DNA from: an uncultured Actinomycetales bacterium
Lineage (GTDB): Bacteria > Actinomycetota > Actinomycetes > S36-B12
Assembly (NCBI GenBank): GCA_913063435.1
Contig: CAJXYI010000001.1
Coordinates: 1-64,000 of the forward strand
Length of the DNA: 64,000 nucleotides
Direction: 5' to 3'
The position numbers and the translations under genes were made by a program. The stretch's first letter is position 1. Every line of letters starts with the position of its first letter. A model generated the notes under the pieces. The model worked only from the letters and a program-made list of their open reading frames with translations. It was not told the origin of the DNA and did not search any database. Below are positions 26,380 to 36,372 of the stretch, in pieces.

Positions 26380-29300
26380 GTGCCCGCTAAGTCGACAGGG
26401 GGGCTGCCGTTCGCGCATCTGCATGTCGCCTCGTCCTTCTCGATGCAGTACGGCGTCACTTCACCGGAGGATCTCGTTGCACGTGCGGTGCAGCACGGTC
26501 AGTCCGCGCTCGCGGTGACCGACCGTGATGGGGTGCGCGGTGCCGTGCGGTTCGTGCGCGCGGCGGCCGCGGTCGGACTGCCCAGCGTGCTTGGTGCCGA
26601 GGTGCGCATCGCGCCGGCCACACCCCACCGGTCTCAAGAAGTGAGCACGGGTGGGCGGCGCACTCCGGTGCGCGGAGGGACCTGGCGTGATGTGCCCACC
26701 CAGCGGGTGGTTCTTCTCGCCCGCGACCGGCGCGGGTGGGCGTCACTGTGTCGGCTGCTCAGCACCGCCTACACCCGCGAACCGGCAGCACTCACCCTCG
26801 ATGATCTCGCCGATCGTCACGAGGGATTATTCGTGCTGCTCGGCCCACGCAGCGATGTCGTCGCCGCGATCGACGCCCGCCGTTTCGATCTCGCCGAGCA
26901 GGCCGTCGCGCCCTGGCGGGAGATCTTCGGTGCGCACCTGCGCATCCAGATCACCTCTCATCGCCACGAACGCGGGGCCCTGTCCACCGCAACCGCCGCC
27001 CGCACCCTCGGTTGGGCGCGCGAGCGTGGCCTGGCCACGGTGCTCGCCCACGCGGTGCGGTTCGCCGATCCGGAACAGGCGCGCATCAGTGACATCCTCG
27101 ATGCGGCCCGGCGTCTGGTTCCCCTCGATGTCCGCCATCGCGAACGAGTCAACGCGCAAGGATTCCTCGCCGACACCACCTTCATGACCGACCTCGCCGG
27201 TGAGATCGCCCGGGCAGCTGGTGCAGGCGGCGATGTCGCGCGAGGCCTGCTCACGGATGCGGCCGAACTCGCCGAGCAGTGCGCGCTCCCCCCTGCCGAT
27301 CTGGGCATCGGCGAGGTGTTCGTGCCCGAGGATTCCCTCGTGCTGCCAGCCGGTGTGCACGATGCCGATGCGATTCTGCGGGCACGCTGTGTCGCAGGTC
27401 TGCCTCGATACACCGGAGCCCAGGCTCGCGAAGCCACCACTCGCCTCGATGCCGAACTGCGCACGATCACCACGATGGGTTTCGCCACGTACTTCCTCAC
27501 CGTCACCGAGGTCGTCGACCTGGCCCGGGCCCGGGGCATCCGCGTCGCCGCCCGCGGCTCAGGAGCCGGCAGCCTCGTCGTGCATCTGCTCGGCATCAGC
27601 GGGGTCGACCCGATCGAGCACGGGCTGCTCATGGAACGTTTCTGCACCCCGCTGCGCCGCGAGCTGCCCGATATCGACATCGATGTCGAATCAGCACGAC
27701 GCACCGAGGTCTACGACGCGATCCTCGAACGTTTCGGCACCGACCGGGTCGCCTGCGTATCGATGCCCGAGACCTATCGGGTCCGCCACGCCATTCGAGA
27801 CGTCGGTGCGGCACTGGGCTGGCCGCCCGGTGAGATCGACATGATCGCCAAGGCATTCCCGCGGGTGCGGGCCCGGCAGGTGCGCGCGGTGCTCGCCGAA
27901 TTACCCGAACTGCGCAACTCCGGTCTCGGTCGCCTCGCCGCTCGCGGCGAGTTGGACATGGTGCTCGATCTCGTCGAGGGACTCGATGGTCTGCCCCGCC
28001 ACCTTGCGATGCACCCGTGCGGGGTGGTCATCTCCGATGCGAGCCTGCTCGATCGCACGCCGGTCGAACCCAGCGGCGCCGGCTATCCGATGTCTTCTTT
28101 CGATAAGGACGACGTCGAACACCTCGGTCTGCTCAAACTCGATGTGCTCGGGGTGCGGATGCAATCGGCACTCGCGTACGCCGTAGACGAAGTCGCTCGC
28201 ATCGACGGTGAACGCATCGATCTCGATGCGATTCCCCAAGACGATGATCGTGCCTTCGCGCTCGTGCAATCCACACGCACCTTGGGATGCTTCCAGATCG
28301 AATCGCCCGGTCAGCGGGAACTCATCGGCAAGTTCGCCCCCGAGACGTTCCACGATCTCATCGTCGACATCTCGCTGTTCCGCCCCGGTCCGATCTCCTC
28401 GGACATGATCACCCCGTTCCTCGACGCCCGACACGGTTGGCGCGAACCGTCGTATCTGCACGACGACCTGCGCCCGATCCTCGCCGAGACCTACGGCGTC
28501 GTGGTGTTCCACGAACAGGTCCTACGCATCATCGCCACGATGACCGGATGCTCCCTGGCCGAGGCTGATGAAACCCGACGCAGTATGAAGACCCCCGATG
28601 TGCGTGCCGAGATCCAGCAGTGGTTCGTTCCCACCGCACGTCATCGTGGATACGACGACGCGACCGTCGATGCAGTGTGGGAGGTACTCGAAGGGTTCGC
28701 CTCCTTCGGCTTCTGCAAAGCCCATGCCGCCGCGTTCGCACTACCGACCTATCAATCGGCATGGTTCAAAGCACATCACCCGGCGGCGTTCCTCGCTGGA
28801 GTTCTGACCCACGATCCCGGCATGTATCCCAAGCGGCTCATCCTCGACGACGCACGCAACTTCAAGATCACGATCCTCGGACTCGACATCAATGTCAGTG
28901 ATGATTGCTATCGCGTGGAGCGGGTGCCGAGCGGTTTCGGTATTCGTCTGTCACTACTCGATGTATCGGGCATGTCGGCCGAATACGTCGATCGCATCGT
29001 GGCGAACCGGCCCTATGCCGATCTGCCCGATTTCCAGCACCGTGTTGGATTGCCGTTAGCCATGACCGAGAAACTCATCCGTGCCGGAGCCTTCGACGAT
29101 GTGTATGGGTTGAGGCGAGCGTCAGCCCCGCGCGGTGCCACTGGGATCACGCACCGCGATCTGCTGCTGCAGGCTGCCGACCTGGCTCGGGGATCCCATC
29201 GTGGTGAGCACAGGCAAGCGCAACTCGAACCGAGGGGATCCGTCGAACAGCTCAGTTTCGATTCCCTCCAAGCAGCCAGCTCAGTCGCGATGACCGAATC

Positions 29301-29892
29301 TGCACAGGCCCCTGTACAGGCCCCCGCACGGGCCCCCGCATCGACCGGACTGCCGGAGGTGACCGACGCCGAACGCGTCGAAGCGGAATTGCAGATCCTC
29401 GGACTCGACGTCACCCGTCACGTCGTGGACTTCCACGCCGAACTACTCGATCACCTTGCAGTGACCCGCTCCCGCGACCTGCTGGGATGTCGCACACGTT
29501 CCACCGTGCTCGTCGCCGGGACCGTGATCATGAATCAGACCCCACCGGTGCGCAGCGGACGTCGTGTCATCTTCACCACTCTCGACGACGCGACCGGTCC
29601 GATCGACATCGCGTTCTTCGACGATGTGCAGCACGCCTGTGCCACGACGGTCCTCACCGCTGACATGCTGCTCGTGCGCGGCATTACCCGACGTACCGGA
29701 CCTCGGGGGATCTCCATCCGCGCCACTGCCTGCTGGGATCTCGATGAGGTGCAGCGCGTCTGGCGTGACGCGGGCCTCGCTGGTGTGCGCATGCTGCTCG
29801 GCGAGGGTCGCAATGATGATCGCAGCGATCATCGCGGTGTGGCGCACAATGGGGTTGTGCGTCATCCCTATCTGCTCCCAGGTTCTCGCTGA
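26380..29892 (+). CDS. dnaE2: DNA polymerase III alpha subunit, error-prone DnaE2-like
   Basis: 1170-aa C-family polymerase. N-terminal PHP domain (FAHLHVASSFSMQYG), palm with catalytic aspartates in PDIDID (431, 433), and the third-aspartate region in LKLDVLGVRMQ. The tail carries an OB-type fold (TVLVAGTVIMNQTPPV) rather than a full replicative C-terminus. The setting (SOS box, DUF6504, HEPN, DinB) marks it as the damage-tolerance paralogue, not the replicative enzyme. GTG 26380 is 3 nt after the HEPN stop; the dinB start overlaps its own stop. No imuA is seen in the operon. Confidence 0.9.
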   Translation: MPAKSTGGLPFAHLHVASSFSMQYGVTSPEDLVARAVQHGQSALAVTDRDGVRGAVRFVRAAAAVGLPSVLGAEVRIAPATPHRSQEVSTGGRRTPVRGGTWRDVPTQRVVLLARDRRGWASLCRLLSTAYTREPAALTLDDLADRHEGLFVLLGPRSDVVAAIDARRFDLAEQAVAPWREIFGAHLRIQITSHRHERGALSTATAARTLGWARERGLATVLAHAVRFADPEQARISDILDAARRLVPLDVRHRERVNAQGFLADTTFMTDLAGEIARAAGAGGDVARGLLTDAAELAEQCALPPADLGIGEVFVPEDSLVLPAGVHDADAILRARCVAGLPRYTGAQAREATTRLDAELRTITTMGFATYFLTVTEVVDLARARGIRVAARGSGAGSLVVHLLGISGVDPIEHGLLMERFCTPLRRELPDIDIDVESARRTEVYDAILERFGTDRVACVSMPETYRVRHAIRDVGAALGWPPGEIDMIAKAFPRVRARQVRAVLAELPELRNSGLGRLAARGELDMVLDLVEGLDGLPRHLAMHPCGVVISDASLLDRTPVEPSGAGYPMSSFDKDDVEHLGLLKLDVLGVRMQSALAYAVDEVARIDGERIDLDAIPQDDDRAFALVQSTRTLGCFQIESPGQRELIGKFAPETFHDLIVDISLFRPGPISSDMITPFLDARHGWREPSYLHDDLRPILAETYGVVVFHEQVLRIIATMTGCSLAEADETRRSMKTPDVRAEIQQWFVPTARHRGYDDATVDAVWEVLEGFASFGFCKAHAAAFALPTYQSAWFKAHHPAAFLAGVLTHDPGMYPKRLILDDARNFKITILGLDINVSDDCYRVERVPSGFGIRLSLLDVSGMSAEYVDRIVANRPYADLPDFQHRVGLPLAMTEKLIRAGAFDDVYGLRRASAPRGATGITHRDLLLQAADLARGSHRGEHRQAQLEPRGSVEQLSFDSLQAASSVAMTESAQAPVQAPARAPASTGLPEVTDAERVEAELQILGLDVTRHVVDFHAELLDHLAVTRSRDLLGCRTRSTVLVAGTVIMNQTPPVRSGRRVIFTTLDDATGPIDIAFFDDVQHACATTVLTADMLLVRGITRRTGPRGISIRATACWDLDEVQRVWRDAGLAGVRMLLGEGRNDDRSDHRGVAHNGVVRHPYLLPGSR

Positions 29893-31202
29893 TGAGTCGC
29901 CGGCAACTCGGTCGCCCCGCGGCCGCAGCGAACCTGGGGGACGACGACACCGACTGCACGATCTTGCACGTCGACATGGATGCGTTCTACGCCTCCGTCG
30001 AATTGATCGATCGCCCGGATCTGCACGGCCGGGCTGTCATCGTCGGTGGCGGTGAACGCGGGGTCGTGCTGTCGGCGACCTATGAAGCACGAGCGCTCGG
30101 TGTGCACTCTGCGATGCCGATGTCCCGCGCCCGCAGGGTTGCTCCCGATGCGCTCGTCATCACCCCGCATCACGAGCGCTACGCCGAGGTCAGTGCCCAG
30201 GTGATGGATATCTTCGCGTCCATCAGTCCGCTGGTCGAGCCACTCAGTCTCGACGAAGCGTTCCTCGATATCGCCGGTGCGCGTCGACGCCTGGGGGCAC
30301 CCACGCGCATCGCGGAACTGATCCGCACCCGGGTGCACGATGAAGCACGCATCACCTGCAGTGTCGGCGTCGCGCATACGAAATTCATTGCCAAACTCGC
30401 CTCCACCGCGATCAAGCCCGATGGGCTCCTCGTCGTTCCCAGGGACGCGACATTGGACTTCTTGCATCCGCTCCCCGTGAGCGCACTGTGGGGAGTCGGT
30501 GACCGGACCGAGGAACGCTTGATCGCGCTGGGATTGCGCACCGTCGGGGATATCGCGCAGACACCGGTGGACACCTTGACCCGGGCGCTGGGTGCCGCTT
30601 CGGGGGAGCGGCTATTCGATCTCGCCTGGGGCCGTGACGACCGGCGAGTCGTTCCCGATTCACCCGAGAAGAGCATCGGGAATGAGGAGACCTTCGCCCG
30701 CGACATCGACGATCCCGTCCTCATCGGAGCCGAACTGCTCCGATTAGCCGAGAAAGTCGCTGCACGCGCGCGCGCACGTGGTCTGGCTGGGCGGACGGTG
30801 GCCATCAAGATCCGGTTCGCGGATTTCACCACCATCACCCGGTCACGGACCCTGACCACCGCCACCGATATCGGACATGAGATCCATGCCGTAGCCCAGG
30901 ATCTGTATGCCGCACTCGGATTGCAGCGGGTCCGCATCCGCCTCGTCGGGGTTCGCCTGGAGGGTCTGGTCCCGGCGGGGGATCGGATCGATCAACTCAG
31001 CCTGCTGCCCGATGCCGAGGTCGATCCGGCCGACTGGCGGGCAGCTGAAACCGCCGCCGACGGGCTGAGGGCCAGATTCGGCCCGGCCGCCCCTCGTCCG
31101 GCCCGGTTGCTGCCTCCTCACGGGCAGTCCGACCGCCCAGGCGGCAGGCACGGGTCACCGGATGGTCACGATCACCGCGACGGCGCCTCGCGTGAGGGCT
31201 GA
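29892..31202 (+). CDS. dinB: DNA polymerase IV (Y-family, DinB)
   Basis: 436-aa translesion polymerase. Catalytic residues are intact: Asp28 and Asp30 in HVDMDAFYASVE, and Asp121-Glu122 in SLDEAF, so this is an active DinB rather than an inactive ImuB. The little-finger domain follows (SIGNEETFARD). A clamp-binding motif, QLSLLP, is at about residues 368-373, then a disordered polar tail of 60 residues. ATG 29892 overlaps the dnaE2 stop (TGATG), so both polymerases are made from the same SOS transcript. Confidence 0.92.
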   Translation: MSRRQLGRPAAAANLGDDDTDCTILHVDMDAFYASVELIDRPDLHGRAVIVGGGERGVVLSATYEARALGVHSAMPMSRARRVAPDALVITPHHERYAEVSAQVMDIFASISPLVEPLSLDEAFLDIAGARRRLGAPTRIAELIRTRVHDEARITCSVGVAHTKFIAKLASTAIKPDGLLVVPRDATLDFLHPLPVSALWGVGDRTEERLIALGLRTVGDIAQTPVDTLTRALGAASGERLFDLAWGRDDRRVVPDSPEKSIGNEETFARDIDDPVLIGAELLRLAEKVAARARARGLAGRTVAIKIRFADFTTITRSRTLTTATDIGHEIHAVAQDLYAALGLQRVRIRLVGVRLEGLVPAGDRIDQLSLLPDAEVDPADWRAAETAADGLRARFGPAAPRPARLLPPHGQSDRPGGRHGSPDGHDHRDGASREG

Positions 31203-31311
31203 ACGGCAGGTACTGTTAGACGTGCACTGACCTCAGGGCTGCCCGGCGTGGGTTACCCTGCCAGCACAGACGAGTCGCCACGGACAGCCGAGTCGCCACG
31301 AGGAGGACGCC

Positions 31312-31740
31312 ATGCCGCTTTCGGAGCATGAGCAGCGACTGCTAGAGCAGATGGAGCAGGCGCTGTATGCCGAGGATCCGAAGTTCGCGACCTCGCTGCG
31401 CAGCAATTCCAGTGGTCGGGCGAGTCGAGGCCGAGCAGCACTCGGCGTCATCGTCTTTCTCGTCGGTGTAGCCACCCTGCTCGGTGGTGCCATCATCCCG
31501 CTGATCCCTCTCGGGGTCGCGGGCTTCGCCATCATGGTTCTCGGCGCGCTCTTGGCCTATCTCGGTCTGCGGCCCGGTCCGGCGGTGGCGCAAACAGAAG
31601 CCGAGCCGACAGGCGATGCTGCCCCCGGCGGGCAAGCCCCGGGCCGACCGAGCAAATCCAAGCCGGCCGGTGGGTTCATGGACCGTCTGGAAGATCGCTG
31701 GCAGCGCCGACGCGAACAGGGACCCGGCCAGGATCTGTGA
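31312..31740 (+). CDS. DUF3040 family membrane protein
   Basis: 142-aa small membrane protein. The N-terminus LSEHEQRLLEQMEQALYAEDPKFA is the DUF3040 signature; two membrane helices follow (about residues 44-85), then a Pro/Gln-rich basic tail. ATG 31312 follows GAGGAGG. The family is widespread in Actinobacteria near cell-division genes; function is unknown. Its last 65 nt overlap, on the other strand, the 3' end of the transglutaminase gene. Two 12-nt copies of CGAGTCGCCACG lie just upstream in the leader. Confidence 0.85.
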   Translation: MPLSEHEQRLLEQMEQALYAEDPKFATSLRSNSSGRASRGRAALGVIVFLVGVATLLGGAIIPLIPLGVAGFAIMVLGALLAYLGLRPGPAVAQTEAEPTGDAAPGGQAPGRPSKSKPAGGFMDRLEDRWQRRREQGPGQDL

Positions 31741-34060
31741 CATCTGCGGTTGCCTTGCGCAACAGCCCCCTTGTCGACGGAACGCCTCCCAGCTTCCACC
31801 ACGAAGCGAGACGCTGTAGTGGGGGCTGCGACCTGCTGATCGACCGCTGCACTCGAGACAACGCGTCATTCAGGTGCGACGGCGAGGGTGTGTCGGCCGG
31901 TGTCAGAGTCGGGGCGTACCGGGAGTGCTCCAACCACCACAGCAGCCGCAGCAGGGATTCCCAGCCGGCCTGATCGAAGGCGACCTCTCGACGCAGCCAT
32001 CCCGCATAATCCCGGGGAGTGAACTCCTGGGAGGAGCCGATCCCGAAACGACGTGCGGTGTCGTTGACCTCCTGCCATGCACCCTCGATCCGTTCAGCGG
32101 GGACAGGTGCGTGAGTGCGACGGCGACGACGCAACCAGCGCAGGACGAAGGGGCCGGCAATAGCACCGGTGAGGACGATGATGGCGATGAGCGGCCACAC
32201 CGGAGGCAACGACGCCGACGGCGCGGCATTCGCACCCGGATCGATATCCACCGGTGGTGGAATCGGTGGTGCTGTCGGCTGCGGATCGGACTGGGGAGTG
32301 CGATCGGGAACATCGGAATACGACGGTGCGACTACTCCCGCATCCGTTCCATCGCTACGCGGGGTTGGTTCGAACCACACCCATCCCAGGCCGTCGAACC
32401 ACAGTTCCGGCCACGCGTGAGCGTTGCGTCCCCGCACCGACCACGTGCCGTCGGCATTGCGGGTGCCAGAGGTGAAGCCGACGTTCACCCGAGCGGGAAT
32501 CCCCAGGCTGCGGGCCATGAGCGCCATCGAGGCGGCGAACTGTTCGCAGTATCCGATCCGCTCGGTGAGGAAAGCCGATACCGGGTTGTCACCGCCGCCA
32601 GCGTCGAGACTGGTGCTGTACGCGAAACCACCGTCGACGGTGAACCACTTCTCCAGTGCCAGGGCCTGACGGTAGGGCGATGCTTCCCCTGCGGTCACCT
32701 GTCGAGCCAGGTCGGCGACCATGGGCGACAGATCAGCGGGCAGCTCGGTCAAGGCCGCGAGTTCAGCCGGCGGTGGACCGGTTGCCGAGCGCAGCTGGGC
32801 GCGGGTGGGTCGGATGTCGTACGCCGACACGGTGTAGGTGGCGCCGGCAGCCGAGACATCCTGACTGCTCACGGTCCGAGTCGCTGGGTCCCAGGCCCAC
32901 TGGTCACTGAGATCACCTCGCACGCTCGTGGCGGCGAAGGGAACGGGAAGTTGTCGATTCGTCAGGTCTGCGACCGAGAGGGTGTAGCTGTGTACGGAGA
33001 CATCAGTGCCCTCGTCTCGGACCGGAGGCGGCAGCGGTTGAGTGAGGGGCAGCCTGACGGCGGACTCGCTCGAGCGCCAGGTGACCCCATCGAACTCCGT
33101 CAACGTCACCATGCGCAGATAACCGGGATCGTCGTCATCTGTGGTGTAGCGCACGACCTCCTGGCTGGAGTTGTTGACCAGGCTGCGGCGCAAGGACACG
33201 AAGGGATCCAGGCTCACCGGTCCGTCACCGCTCGCGGTTCCGCCGGCGATGGCAGCGCCGCGACCGGTACCCCAGACCGGTTCGCTGAGCCCGGGGACAG
33301 CCAGCGGAGCCACCACGGCGATGGCGATAGCCGCACCAGCGGCGGCGATCACGCGTGGATCGAAACCCAGGGATCGAGCCGGTCGTTGATGTGCCTGCGG
33401 ACCAGCGAAGCGACGGGATGCAGTCGAGGTACGCGAGGCGAACGGCCCCCAGGACAGGATGGTGGCCCGGGCATCGACGAGAAGCAGGGTCAGCCATCCG
33501 CTCGCACCGATCGGAAGCAGCCACCACGGCAGCCCGTTGGGAAGGATCGCGATCGGTAGGGAGGCCAGCACGAGCAACGGCGCCGCGGCGATGGCGGGCA
33601 GCCGCAGGGTGACGCCCAGGGCGTCCACGGCGATAGCGATGACCCCGACCCCGCCCGCAGCGAGGAGCATGAGTTCGGGACTCGTGGGAACCGGGGGGAT
33701 GAGGACCTCGGCCTCGCTGATACCGGCCTGCGCCAAGGACCGCAGGGCATCGATGGCGGTGGGGCCGGGCAGTACCCACCATGTTGCTGAGGGAAGGACG
33801 AACAGCCAGGTGAGCATCGTCACCCACGCCAGTGCGGCAGCCACCGGATGAGCGACCGCGGGAAGGCCGAGGAACCGAAGCAGGACGCCGGTTGCGGTGA
33901 TGGCGGCAACGACCAGCAGGACCGGGATGAGGAACGAGGCGCTGTCGAAGAGGGGAAGCAGCGTCAAGGATGCGGTCATCGTGGCGAGTGCTGCGGCCAA
34001 GGACGACCCCAGCCGGGCTCGACGCCATCGTGGGGTGGAAGCGGTGGCAGGGGGAGTCAT
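31676..34060 (-). CDS. Transglutaminase-like membrane protein (TgpA-type)
   Basis: 794 aa from ATG 34060; that ATG overlaps the DUF58 stop, so the longer frame to 34351 is rejected. Several N-terminal membrane helices, an extracytoplasmic transglutaminase core near residues 480-560 with catalytic Cys in GYCEQFAASMALM (near 505) and His in NAHAWPELWFDGLGWVW (near 543), then another helix (VWPLIAIIVLTGAIAGPFV) and a cytoplasmic tail. The family works with MoxR and DUF58 partners, as here. The substrate is unknown. Its 3' end overlaps the DUF3040 gene. Confidence 0.88.
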   Translation of the reverse strand: MTPPATASTPRWRRARLGSSLAAALATMTASLTLLPLFDSASFLIPVLLVVAAITATGVLLRFLGLPAVAHPVAAALAWVTMLTWLFVLPSATWWVLPGPTAIDALRSLAQAGISEAEVLIPPVPTSPELMLLAAGGVGVIAIAVDALGVTLRLPAIAAAPLLVLASLPIAILPNGLPWWLLPIGASGWLTLLLVDARATILSWGPFASRTSTASRRFAGPQAHQRPARSLGFDPRVIAAAGAAIAIAVVAPLAVPGLSEPVWGTGRGAAIAGGTASGDGPVSLDPFVSLRRSLVNNSSQEVVRYTTDDDDPGYLRMVTLTEFDGVTWRSSESAVRLPLTQPLPPPVRDEGTDVSVHSYTLSVADLTNRQLPVPFAATSVRGDLSDQWAWDPATRTVSSQDVSAAGATYTVSAYDIRPTRAQLRSATGPPPAELAALTELPADLSPMVADLARQVTAGEASPYRQALALEKWFTVDGGFAYSTSLDAGGGDNPVSAFLTERIGYCEQFAASMALMARSLGIPARVNVGFTSGTRNADGTWSVRGRNAHAWPELWFDGLGWVWFEPTPRSDGTDAGVVAPSYSDVPDRTPQSDPQPTAPPIPPPVDIDPGANAAPSASLPPVWPLIAIIVLTGAIAGPFVLRWLRRRRRTHAPVPAERIEGAWQEVNDTARRFGIGSSQEFTPRDYAGWLRREVAFDQAGWESLLRLLWWLEHSRYAPTLTPADTPSPSHLNDALSRVQRSISRSQPPLQRLASWWKLGGVPSTRGLLRKATADVTDPGRVPVRVGAASDLPDGP

Positions 34061-35328
34061 CGGCGCCCGGCCATGGCATCGGTGGTGATCTCCCGCAGGC
34101 AATCCGCCCAGGCGTGCGACACGACGTCTGAGTTCGCAGCCTCGAATCGGGGGAGCGCGGCGGCCTGCCATCGTCCCGTGCGCGCCGCCTGCAGCGCGCT
34201 CGCGATGCTGCTTTCCTCGCCGGACCATTCGGCCGGATCGATCACCAAGGCGACACCCAGATCGGCACTGCGCCGTGGGTGCTGGGTGGACAGCAGGCTC
34301 TCGATGTCCCCGGTCGCCGCCACGATAGCGACGACAAAATCGGCGTTCCACGTCTGCGTCGTCGCCTGCTGGCCGGTGAGATTGTCTCGCGTGTCGATGA
34401 CAGCCAGAGTGTCCAGGAGCAATGCCTGTCCCTCCCAGCCGCTCAGGCGAGATGTGAGCGGTTTGCCATCGAGGCCGACCACACTGATGTCGAATCCCGA
34501 ATTCAGAAGGTGTACACCGACACTGGCGGCCGCGCTCAGTGCGTTCTCAAACGACGCGTGGGGCCCTGTGCCGGCATGAGCGCTGCGCCGGTCGTCGATG
34601 ATGATGACAGCCTGTCGAGTCCAGGGTTGCTCTTCTCGTCGCACCATCATCTGCCCCGCGCGTGCGCTCGCTCGCCAGTGCACGCGGCGCAGGTCATCGC
34701 CCACGCGGTATTCGCGTGGAACGACGTCGTCGTCCCCGCGGGCTGCGAGTGCTGCCAGGGATGCATCGCCTCGTCCGAGATGCTCCGCATGGGGACTTCC
34801 CGCTGTCAGGGGCACCACCCGTGGCGTGACCAGGACGGCATCGACACCTCGAAATGATCGACGCAGGCGAACGAGGCCGAGGGGGTCGGGAGCGATCACC
34901 GAGAGAGGGCCGATGGTGAAGGCACCGCGACGTTGTGGGTGCACAGTCGTCACGATCCGACGCTGTTCGCCGGGGGCGAGAGCCGGGGTGATGCGGCGCG
35001 TGGTCTGACCCATGGAGGCAGGGATCGCATCGGCGAGCAGCAGGGTCGATGTGCGCCGGTGACCGACGTTCTCGATCGTGAGGATCAGTTCGGCCTGGTC
35101 ACCGACGCAGATATTCCGGTCGGTTACCTCACGGGTGCAGCCCAGGGCGAAACCCGTGCGTGCGACGAGTGCCAGGGACACCAGTGGCAGGAGGATGGCG
35201 ACGAGGCCTACGCTGAGCAAGTCGCGTTGACCAGACAGAACAGCGCCCATACCCAAGCCCAGGCCCACCGCGATGAGGCCCTTACCTCGCAGGGTCAGGC
35301 TGTTGACGAGGACGCGCGCGCGCAACAT
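34057..35328 (-). CDS. DUF58 domain-containing protein
   Basis: 423 aa. Two N-terminal membrane helices, an immunoglobulin-like beta region (NICVGDQAELILTIENVGHRR), then the DUF58 core with YRVGDDLRRVHWRASAR and a von Willebrand-A-like IIIDDRRSAH. It sits between MoxR and the transglutaminase; its first codon directly follows the MoxR stop and its stop overlaps the transglutaminase start. The three proteins are likely one membrane complex, with DUF58 as adaptor, by family precedent. Confidence 0.88.
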   Translation of the reverse strand: MLRARVLVNSLTLRGKGLIAVGLGLGMGAVLSGQRDLLSVGLVAILLPLVSLALVARTGFALGCTREVTDRNICVGDQAELILTIENVGHRRTSTLLLADAIPASMGQTTRRITPALAPGEQRRIVTTVHPQRRGAFTIGPLSVIAPDPLGLVRLRRSFRGVDAVLVTPRVVPLTAGSPHAEHLGRGDASLAALAARGDDDVVPREYRVGDDLRRVHWRASARAGQMMVRREEQPWTRQAVIIIDDRRSAHAGTGPHASFENALSAAASVGVHLLNSGFDISVVGLDGKPLTSRLSGWEGQALLLDTLAVIDTRDNLTGQQATTQTWNADFVVAIVAATGDIESLLSTQHPRRSADLGVALVIDPAEWSGEESSIASALQAARTGRWQAAALPRFEAANSDVVSHAWADCLREITTDAMAGRR

Positions 35329-36294
35329 CTATCCGGCCGGCACCGGCACGGTTTGCAGGAGCGAGGAGATGACCTGGGTGGAGTCGATGCGCGACACCTG
35401 CGCGTCGGTCGTCGTGATCAGCCGATGCGCCAGAACCGGTGCGGCGAGTTTCTGCACGTCATCGGGAAGGACGTAATCGCGCTGGGACAGGGCCGCCTGA
35501 GCTCGCGCCGCGCGCACCAGGTGCAGTGAAGCGCGTGGTGAAGCACCGAGTCGAACCCGTGGATCGGTTCTCGTCGCGTGCACGAGATCCACCACGTAGC
35601 GTTGGACGGCAGGGGATACGTGGACCCCGCGGACGGCGTCGACCATGGCCTGGACATCGGCCGCATCGGCGACCGGTGAGATGTCGGCGAGGGGATCGCT
35701 GCTGCCGTGACCGGTCAGCATCGCCATCTCTGATTCCGCGTCGGGGTATCCCATCGTGATGCGCGCCATGAATCGGTCGCGCTGGGCTTCGGGCAGTGGA
35801 TAGGTGCCTTCCATCTCCGCGGGGTTCTGCGTGGCGATGACCATGAACGGCTGAGCCAGCAGGTAGGTCGTTCCGTCGACGGTGACCTGACCCTCCTCCA
35901 TGCACTCCAGGAGGGCCGATTGTGTTTTCGGTGATGCTCGATTGATCTCATCGCCGATGACGATGTGAGCGAACACGGCTCCTGGCTTGAATTCAAAATC
36001 ACGTGTGTCGGCATTGAACACGCTCACCCCGACGACATCGCTGGGGAGCAGGTCGGGGGTGAACTGGATGCGGCGCACCGAACAGCCGAGGCTGCGAGCG
36101 AGGGATTTGGCCAGCATGGTCTTGCCGACACCGGGCACATCCTCGATCAGGAGGTGCCCCCCGGCGAGCAGCACGATCAGGGCGGTGCGGACGGCATCGG
36201 GCTTGCCTGAGATCACCCCGGACACCGATCGACCGATCTGGGTGACCTGGTCCACGGCGAGCGCTGCGGGTGCCGGCGTCGATGTCGAGGTCAC
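35329..36294 (-). CDS. MoxR-family AAA ATPase
   Basis: 321-aa cytoplasmic AAA+ chaperone-like ATPase. Walker A in EDVPGVGKTMLAKSLA, Walker B in HIVIGDEINRASPKTQSALLECMEEGQVT, sensor 1 in VIATQNPAEMEGTYPLPEAQRDRF. The C-terminal lid ends in DDVQKLAAPVLAHRLI. It is first in the MoxR-DUF58-transglutaminase operon and diverges from the MaoC gene; the 78 nt between them must hold both promoters. Confidence 0.92.
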   Translation of the reverse strand: MTSTSTPAPAALAVDQVTQIGRSVSGVISGKPDAVRTALIVLLAGGHLLIEDVPGVGKTMLAKSLARSLGCSVRRIQFTPDLLPSDVVGVSVFNADTRDFEFKPGAVFAHIVIGDEINRASPKTQSALLECMEEGQVTVDGTTYLLAQPFMVIATQNPAEMEGTYPLPEAQRDRFMARITMGYPDAESEMAMLTGHGSSDPLADISPVADAADVQAMVDAVRGVHVSPAVQRYVVDLVHATRTDPRVRLGASPRASLHLVRAARAQAALSQRDYVLPDDVQKLAAPVLAHRLITTTDAQVSRIDSTQVISSLLQTVPVPAG

Positions 36295-36372
36295 CCTTGA
36301 TTGTCACCCGAGCGCGTATGGCACGCCACCCCGGGGCGCTGGGTGCGGAAGGAATGCGACAGGATCATCCCT

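Noticed and set aside
31874-33559. 561-aa plus-strand frame over the transglutaminase gene
   Set aside because: Low-complexity Arg/Gly composition typical of a shadow; the minus strand carries the catalytic Cys and His of a real transglutaminase.
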